From positions 19,068-83,067 of the forward strand of contig JADGJA010000012.1 in NCBI GenBank assembly GCA_027596035.1: 64,000 nucleotides of DNA, written 5' to 3'. Position 1 is the stretch's first letter. Each line of letters begins with the position of its first letter. The notes under the pieces were generated by a model. The model ran no database searches and was not told the DNA's origin. It saw only the letters and a program-made list of their open reading frames with translations. Source of the stretch: Thoreauomyces humboldtii (taxonomy: Eukaryota > Chytridiomycota > Chytridiomycetes > Spizellomycetales > Powellomycetaceae). Shown piece after piece: positions 61,210-64,000 of the stretch. The translations under genes were made by a program, and so were the position numbers.

Positions 61210-61935
61210 ATGAAGCTCTCTCAGCTCATCCTCTCCGCGGGTCTCACTGCCCCGCTCTTGCTGACCTCCGCGTCTCCCGTTCCCGAAGCCGGCACGGCCT
61301 CCGCCGCGGTCGTCGAGACGGCATCCGTGCCCGAAGTAGCGGTCGCTGACGACAGGGATGTCGACGATGCCGGATGGGGAGGCAAGGGAGGTTGGGGTGG
61401 CTACGGCGGCTACAGCAAGGGCGGATGGGGCGGCTACGGCGGCTATGGCAAGGGCGGATGGGGCGGTTACGGTGGCTATGGCAAGGGAGGATGGGGCGGT
61501 TACGGCGGCTACGGAAAGAAGGGCGGCTATTACCTTGCAACCCGCGACGACGAGTCATCGGAGGTAGCTGTTGCTGACGACAACAACGTCGACGATGCTG
61601 GATGGGGTGGCAAGGGCTGGGGCGGATGGGGCGGTTACGGTGGCTACGGCAAGGGTGGATGGGGCGGCTACGGTGGCTACGGCAAGGGCAATTGGGGTGG
61701 TTACGGCGGCTACGGCAAGAAGGGCGGCTATTACCTTGCCACACGCGACGATGAATCCTCGGAAGTGGCTGTTGCTGACGATAACAACGTCGACGATGCT
61801 GGATGGGGAGGAAAGGGTGGATGGGGCGGGTTCGGCGGCTACGGCAAGGGCGGATGGGGTGGCTACGGTGGCTACGGAAACGGGGGATGGGGAGGGTACG
61901 GCAAGAAGGGAGGATGGGGTGACTACTACATGTAG
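61210..61935 (+). CDS. Secreted Gly/Trp/Tyr-rich three-unit repeat protein
   Basis: Intronless, 241 aa. A good signal peptide (MKLSQLILSAGLTAPLLLTSAS) is followed by a short Ala/Val/Glu propeptide-like stretch. Three tandem units then begin EVAVADD at 61333, 61561 and 61762. Each unit has an acidic block (EVAVADDnnVDDAGWGGKG), two to four copies of a GGWGGYGGYGKG nonapeptide-like core and, in units 1 and 2, KKGGYYLATRDDESS. Unit 3 ends KKGGWGDYYM. Lys-Lys dipeptides close each Gly-rich block, and acidic and cationic blocks alternate. No known domain; it could be a wall or adhesive structural protein, a repeat precursor processed to peptides, or an antimicrobial. Function is unknown. Confidence 0.85.
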   Translation: MKLSQLILSAGLTAPLLLTSASPVPEAGTASAAVVETASVPEVAVADDRDVDDAGWGGKGGWGGYGGYSKGGWGGYGGYGKGGWGGYGGYGKGGWGGYGGYGKKGGYYLATRDDESSEVAVADDNNVDDAGWGGKGWGGWGGYGGYGKGGWGGYGGYGKGNWGGYGGYGKKGGYYLATRDDESSEVAVADDNNVDDAGWGGKGGWGGFGGYGKGGWGGYGGYGNGGWGGYGKKGGWGDYYM

Positions 61936-62513
61936 GCGGTGGCAGATGCATAGGTTGTAACAGTCGATGGAAATGAAAGCAAGTTCCGTATGTTTCGATT
62001 CGCTAGGTCGAAGTCATTGTTCGTATCGTTCCTGACTTCTGCTGAGCCTTTGCCTGCTCTTAGTAAACTGTCCTTGCGCTGAGAGGGGCTCTTGAAAAAC
62101 GTCGCCTTCGAGGTACGGTCATTGAACCGCAAGGTCCAAGACGCTGTCGGGAACAAAGCGGCGCAACGCCTATGTCAGATTTTGTGACCGCTTCCTAGCC
62201 CTCTTATCCCGTGAACAAGAGGACGACTTGAAGCCCGAGGCTACCGTCAAGATCCCCAACGAACTCAAAAAAGATCAAGTCTTCCCATAAGCCTGGCCGT
62301 GCCTCTGGCCTAAGGGCAATCACAAGTCGAAGGAAGAGGCGACGGGACTGAATTCTTTGTGCGCGCGGACCCTTCAGGGCATCGATTTACGCGACATTGC
62401 GTTCTCCTGATCTGCATGTCAGGCATTTGAGTGCAGCGAGAAGTCTAAGTAGTGTATTTATGAATTCCAAAAATGGGGAGGCAGTAGGCAGTAGGCGACA
62501 AAACGAAAGTGGC
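61936..62513. other. Intergenic region, nothing recognised
   Basis: Between the convergent ends of the Gly-rich gene and the nucleotide-sugar transporter gene. No coding signal or repeat stands out. Confidence 0.45.
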
Positions 62514-63776
62514 CTATGGCCGGATGGGCTTATCCTTTGAGACAGCGAACGATGAATCCTCCTCCTCGTGCTCGAAGTCGGGCGCGGCGGACGCTGTCTT
62601 TGCAATGAGAGCACGAACGGAAGCCGAGGAGGTGAACACGGCGGAGGGATCTTGCTTGAGTTTGGGCTGCGGCCGCGTGTACACCCACGTCGCAAGGAAA
62701 ATCACCAGTGTTCCTGACAAAGGAGTCAGCCTTTCGCAATCTATGTATGCAGTCACGTACTGCACAGAACTCACCAATGACAAAGGACAAATCCAGTTCA
62801 AAATCGTGATGGAGAGCGCTCAGCAGCCCCGTCAGCACAATCGAAAGGCTCGCCGCAAAGTTTTTAAGAATGGTCCCGGCGTACTTTAGCACTGCGGCAA
62901 TGATTATCCCACTGGCCGCCTGTAGAAAGACGGCCGTCCACGTCCATCCGTCAAAATTTTGAAGCGGTCCCATCCGTTCTGCCTGCTGCCCATCCATGAT
63001 GAGAACCCCAAAGACAAAGCCGACGGCAGCTGAGAAGATGCCCATCTGAGCGTTGCGGGCCCATATGGACACGTTGTTGGACGACTTCAAGAACTTTTCG
63101 AGGTAGACGCCGACGAATCCGCTCAGTGTGGCGGCGGAAGAGGCCGCCAGAATACCGAGTGCCCAGGATCCCGCGGTCGACGCGAGTGACCCATGGTATT
63201 CTGCGATAACTACTCCGAGTGCGAGAAGGAACAGAGCCAGCCACTGTTGCCTGGAAGGATACCGATTCAACATCACGATTGTGAAAATTGCTGTCGTCAG
63301 GATCTTTGTCTGATTGACGGTCTGGAAAACCACTGCTGGAAGACTGCAATGACAGATGATGAGAACATGTTTCAATCATCAACCTCGTTGTTGAACGGCA
63401 CTCACAGACTGATGGCTTGAAAGTTCAAAGCGTTCTGTATCAGATACAGGAGTGTCGGGATGGTCAATGCCAGCATGTCGGCTTTACAGAAGACCGTCCT
63501 GATGATTCCACGCGCCTTCGGACCCACTTCGCCGGTGGTTGTCGGTAGCGTGAGCGAGATTGCCTCTCTCCTCGCCTCCACGACCATTCCGATTCCCGCA
63601 AAAGCGACTTTGAGAAGCTCTGACGCGCATATGGCCTGCCAGACCGAGTAGCTTTTGCTCGAGCCCGCATGGGATGCGCGAGACTGCCGCAACACGAGAC
63701 TATTCGCAGACGAGACTGCTACGAGGGCTGCGAGAGCGAGGTATGGGGTCAGGGAAGAGGTTGTCGGAGCCTTCAT
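62514..63776 (-). CDS. Nucleotide-sugar transporter, SLC35A family
   Basis: Three exons: 63776-63406, 63343-62775 and 62713-62514, 379 aa. It is a Golgi/ER antiporter exchanging a nucleotide sugar for the nucleoside monophosphate, with about ten membrane helices. Family signatures: ICASELLKVAFAG, TIPTLLYLIQNALNFQAISLLPA, VVFQTVNQTKILTTAIFTIVML, LFLLALGVVIAEY, GFVGVYLEKFLKSS, ARNAQMGIFSA, FLQAASGIIIAAVLKYAGTILKNFAASLSIVLTG. These match UDP-galactose/UDP-GlcNAc/CMP-sialate-type carriers; the actual substrate cannot be read from sequence. The C-terminal ~50 residues are polar and acidic. Start is the Met before SSLTPYLALAAL. Confidence 0.9.
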
Positions 63777-64000
63777 GGTGTAAGCGATCGAAAGGCACGG
63801 GTATAACTGGCAAGTGGAGCCTAAGAACACGGTATGGATCGGCAAAGGCTACTGTGCTAGCACCTGTACATGCATCGGGGACGAGCTAGGTTGACTGTTT
63901 GATTGAGAGAGAAGCAGCAGTGCAGGACCAAGGGGATTGCTTCGTTGTTGAAATGGAACGTTAGCGAGAAGGCCGACGAAAGCCCGTTGTGGGGGGGGGG
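63777..64000. other. Right edge, ends in G homopolymer
   Basis: This is the promoter side of the nucleotide-sugar transporter gene. The last ten bases are a G run, like the homopolymer next to the 49.5-kb gap, suggesting a low-quality contig end or another gap immediately to the right. Confidence 0.5.

Noticed and set aside
61244..61951. 235-codon Arg/His/Ser-rich ORF opposite the Gly-rich gene
   Set aside because: Antisense translation of the GGA/GGC-rich repeats; no start or promoter context.

Overview
The window is eukaryotic nuclear DNA. It is gene-dense and moderately GC-rich, with short GT-AG introns (mostly about 50-110 nt) and about 19 protein genes on both strands. The content points to a zoosporic (flagellated, chytrid-like) fungus. 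It carries a complete axonemal outer-arm dynein beta heavy chain, so the organism builds motile cilia. It also has fungal-type regulators (a Zap1-like C2H2 factor, a Fus1-like membrane protein with an SH3 domain), the patchily distributed translation factor EFL in place of a canonical EF-1alpha at this locus, and an augmin subunit. Another flagellated opisthokont protist cannot be excluded from 64 kb alone.

Layout, left to right. 0.8-11.3 kb: augmin HAUS6, a CAMK-like kinase, methionine aminopeptidase 1, cleavage stimulation factor CstF-64 and the KEOPS kinase Bud32. 11.6-25.6 kb: a SAPS-domain PP6 regulatory subunit, an MFS sugar-type transporter, a zinc-finger factor, a bacterial-type (GlgX) glycogen debranching enzyme with introns, and a single-pass membrane protein with an SH3 tail. 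26-40 kb: the dynein heavy chain, 80 percent of it in one 10.9-kb exon. 40-49.2 kb: a duplicated first-exon-like fragment behind a TATA box, the mitochondrial m-AAA protease, a SANBR/KIAA1841-like BTB protein and a mitochondrial carrier with EF-hands fused to its C-terminus. Near 49.4-49.6 kb lies an assembly scar: a 10-N gap flanked by a degraded copy of the sequence to its right. 50-64 kb: Elongator ELP1, GINS subunit Psf3, a small Tic20/UPF0132-like membrane protein, EFL, FAM32A, a secreted Gly/Trp/Tyr repeat protein and a nucleotide-sugar transporter.

Most genes are housekeeping and belong to unrelated pathways; there is no cluster. Thematic pairs are cytoskeleton (HAUS6, dynein), tRNA modification (Bud32, Elp1), translation (MetAP1, EFL) and mitochondria (m-AAA protease, Ca-binding carrier). 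The most unusual items are the carrier-EF-hand fusion, the secreted three-unit repeat protein, EFL, the GlgX enzyme and several local segmental duplications. Exon models were worked out by hand from reading frame, splice dinucleotides, phase agreement and family resemblance. No alignment or search was run.
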